Source of the DNA: Actinospica durhamensis
Lineage (GTDB): Bacteria > Actinomycetota > Actinomycetes > Streptomycetales > Catenulisporaceae
Assembly: GCF_018139695.1 (NCBI RefSeq)
Contig: NZ_JAGSOG010000006.1
Coordinates: forward strand, 20,915 to 84,914
DNA length: 64,000 nucleotides
Direction of reading: 5' to 3'
Shown: positions 62,485 to 64,000 of the stretch, piece by piece
Layout: each line of letters starts with the position of its first letter
Numbering within the stretch: the stretch's first letter is position 1
Program-made: the position numbers and the translations under genes
The notes under the pieces: generated by a model
Told to the model about the DNA's origin: nothing
Seen by the model: only the letters and a program-made list of their open reading frames with translations
Database searches by the model: none

Positions 62485-64000
62485 ATGCCTCAGTACGTCT
62501 ACGACTTCAGCGAAGGGCACAAGGATCTGAAAGACCTGCTCGGCGGGAAGGGGGCCAACCTCGCCGAGATGACCAACCTGGGTCTTCCGGTGCCTCCGGG
62601 GTTCACCATCAGCACGGATGCCTGCCGGGCCTACCTGGCCGCGGGCCAGGCGCCGGAGGAGCTCGATGAGCAGATCAACACGTACCTCGAGGCGCTCGAG
62701 GAGCGGATGGGGCGCAAGCTCGGGGATCCGCGGGACCCGCTGCTGGTCTCGGTGCGCTCGGGCGCGAAGTTCTCCATGCCGGGGATGATGGAGACGGTGC
62801 TCAACATCGGGCTCTCGGACGCCTCCGTCATCGGCCTGGCAGCCGTATCCGGGGACGAGCGGTTCGCCTGGGACTCCTACCGGCGGCTGATCCAGATGTT
62901 CGGCAGGACCGTCCTCGGAATCGACGGGGAACACTTCCCGACCCCGGACCCGAAGCTGACGGCTGATGAACTGCGCGTCCTGGTGGACGCGTACAAGGCG
63001 ATCGTGCGTGAGCAGGCGGGGCGGGAGTTTCCGCAGGACCCGCGTGAGCAGATGGACCTGGCGATCCGGGCGGTGTTCGAGTCCTGGAACACCGAGCGGG
63101 CGATGCTCTACCGCCGCCAGGAACGCATCCCGCACGACCTGGGCACCGCGGTGAACGTGTGCGCGATGGTGTTCGGCAACCTGGGCGAAGGCTCGGGTAC
63201 GGGCGTCGCGTTCACCCGGGATCCGGCCACCGGGCACACCGGCGTGTACGGGGACTACCTCGCGAACGCGCAGGGCGAGGACGTGGTGGCGGGCATCCGC
63301 AACACCCTGTCGCTGCACGAGCTCGAGGACCTGGACAAGGCCTCCTACGACGAGCTGATGCGGATCATGTCCGTGCTCGAGGCCCACTACCGGGACCTGT
63401 GCGACATCGAGTTCACCATCGAGCGCGGCAAGCTCTGGATGCTCCAGACCCGGGTCGGCAAGCGCACCGCGGCCGCGGCGTTCCTGATCGCGGTCAACCT
63501 CGTGGACGAAGGCGTGATCAGCCCCGACGAGGCACTCGAGCGCGTCAACGGCAACCAGCTCGCCCAGCTGATGTTCCCCCAGTTCGACCTCGCCGGCGCC
63601 CCCAAGCGGATCGCGAAAGGCATGAACGCCTCCCCCGGTGCGGCGGTGGGCAAGGCGGTGTTCGACTCCTACACCGCGATCAAATGGTCCCGCTCGGGCG
63701 AGCGGGTGATCCTGATCCGGCGCGAGACCAACCCGGACGACCTCGGCGGCATGATCGCCGCCCAGGGCATCCTCATCTCCCGCGGCGGCAAGACCTCCCA
63801 CGCCGCCGTGGTCGCACGCGGCATGGGCAAAACCTGCGTGTGCGGCGCCGAGGAACTCGACGTCGACACCAAGGCCCGCCGCTTCACCGCCCCCGGCGGC
63901 CTGGTCGTGGAAGAAGGCGACCTGATCTCCATCGACGGCTCCACCGGCGCGATCTACACCGGCGAAGTCCCCGTCGCACCCTCCCCCGTCGTCGAATACT
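62485..64000 (+). CDS. ppdK: Pyruvate, phosphate dikinase, N-terminal part (3' truncated by window)
   Basis: The first 505 residues are present, with no stop before the edge. PPDK hallmarks: VYDFSEGHKDLKDLLGGKGANLAEM, SVRSGAKFSMPGMMETVLNIGL (nucleotide-binding), GNLGEGSGTGVAFTRDPATG, WMLQTRVGKRTA, and the swivelling His domain with GGKTSHAAVVARGMGK (phospho-His) near residue 438. The ATG at 62485 follows CAGGAG (62468-62473). The enzyme interconverts pyruvate and phosphoenolpyruvate; in actinobacteria the gluconeogenic direction during growth on C3-yielding substrates is plausible. It is 56 bp after the mutarotase gene but probably separately controlled. Confidence 0.95.
   Translation, partial: MPQYVYDFSEGHKDLKDLLGGKGANLAEMTNLGLPVPPGFTISTDACRAYLAAGQAPEELDEQINTYLEALEERMGRKLGDPRDPLLVSVRSGAKFSMPGMMETVLNIGLSDASVIGLAAVSGDERFAWDSYRRLIQMFGRTVLGIDGEHFPTPDPKLTADELRVLVDAYKAIVREQAGREFPQDPREQMDLAIRAVFESWNTERAMLYRRQERIPHDLGTAVNVCAMVFGNLGEGSGTGVAFTRDPATGHTGVYGDYLANAQGEDVVAGIRNTLSLHELEDLDKASYDELMRIMSVLEAHYRDLCDIEFTIERGKLWMLQTRVGKRTAAAAFLIAVNLVDEGVISPDEALERVNGNQLAQLMFPQFDLAGAPKRIAKGMNASPGAAVGKAVFDSYTAIKWSRSGERVILIRRETNPDDLGGMIAAQGILISRGGKTSHAAVVARGMGKTCVCGAEELDVDTKARRFTAPGGLVVEEGDLISIDGSTGAIYTGEVPVAPSPVVEY

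Overview
The window reads as a chromosomal segment of a high-GC Actinomycetota (probably a soil, mycelial, saprophytic type). The support is very high third-position GC, many GTG and one TTG start, Tat-type export signals on sugar-binding and glycosidase proteins, sugar ABC importers without their own ATPase, and FadR, ROK and MmyB-type regulators. A Catenulispora/Streptomyces-like host is a guess from gene content. There are no rRNA or tRNA genes, IS elements, phage genes or CRISPR arrays. Both ends cut genes: a solute-binding protein on the left and pyruvate phosphate dikinase on the right.

Region A (2-9125, +): end of a sugar-binding protein, two permeases and a DUF5107/TPR protein in one operon, then a secreted propeller/lectin protein and a GH95-like enzyme. 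Region B (9202-12517): NAD(P)-binding oxidoreductase, tandem YbjQ-domain protein, MprB-like histidine kinase without an adjacent regulator. Region C (12857-26697, +) is the centrepiece: secreted GH27 alpha-galactosidase, Tat-lipoprotein sugar importer, cytosolic GH36 alpha-galactosidase, then a full set for oxidative (De Ley-Doudoroff) galactose breakdown: SDR dehydrogenase, FadR-type regulator, galactonate dehydratase (DgoD), aldose-epimerase-like protein, KDPGal-type aldolase, SMP-30 lactonase (apparently frameshifted) and a PfkB keto-deoxy-sugar kinase. Extracellular alpha-galactosides would be trimmed, imported, hydrolysed and oxidised to pyruvate plus glyceraldehyde-3-phosphate.

Region D (26900-30466): SnoaL-like protein, two secreted proteins (one a phosphoesterase) and an Smr protein. 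Region E (30710-36105): an SsuABC/NMT1-type importer divergent from a CitA/DcuS-type two-component system, with a repeated TTTT-NN-GCAT motif between them. Region F (36191-43908, all minus): lipoprotein FKBP, SIMPL protein, several hydrolases of different folds, a secreted propeller and an MmyB-type regulator. Region G (44054-53525): giant DUF4132 protein, TDT-family transporter, metallophosphoesterase, CutA-like protein, membrane GGDEF/EAL protein and a small exported protein.

Region H (53603-62428) is a probable alpha-L-fucoside system: a Tat-exported GH29-like enzyme with two C-terminal beta-sandwich modules, a ROK repressor, a sugar importer, a cytosolic GH29 alpha-L-fucosidase and a RhaM-fold sugar mutarotase. 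The same inverted repeat (TGTCT-N7-AGAC) occurs in the ROK/importer divergent promoter and upstream of the secreted enzyme, suggesting one ROK regulon. Pyruvate phosphate dikinase follows and runs off the right edge.
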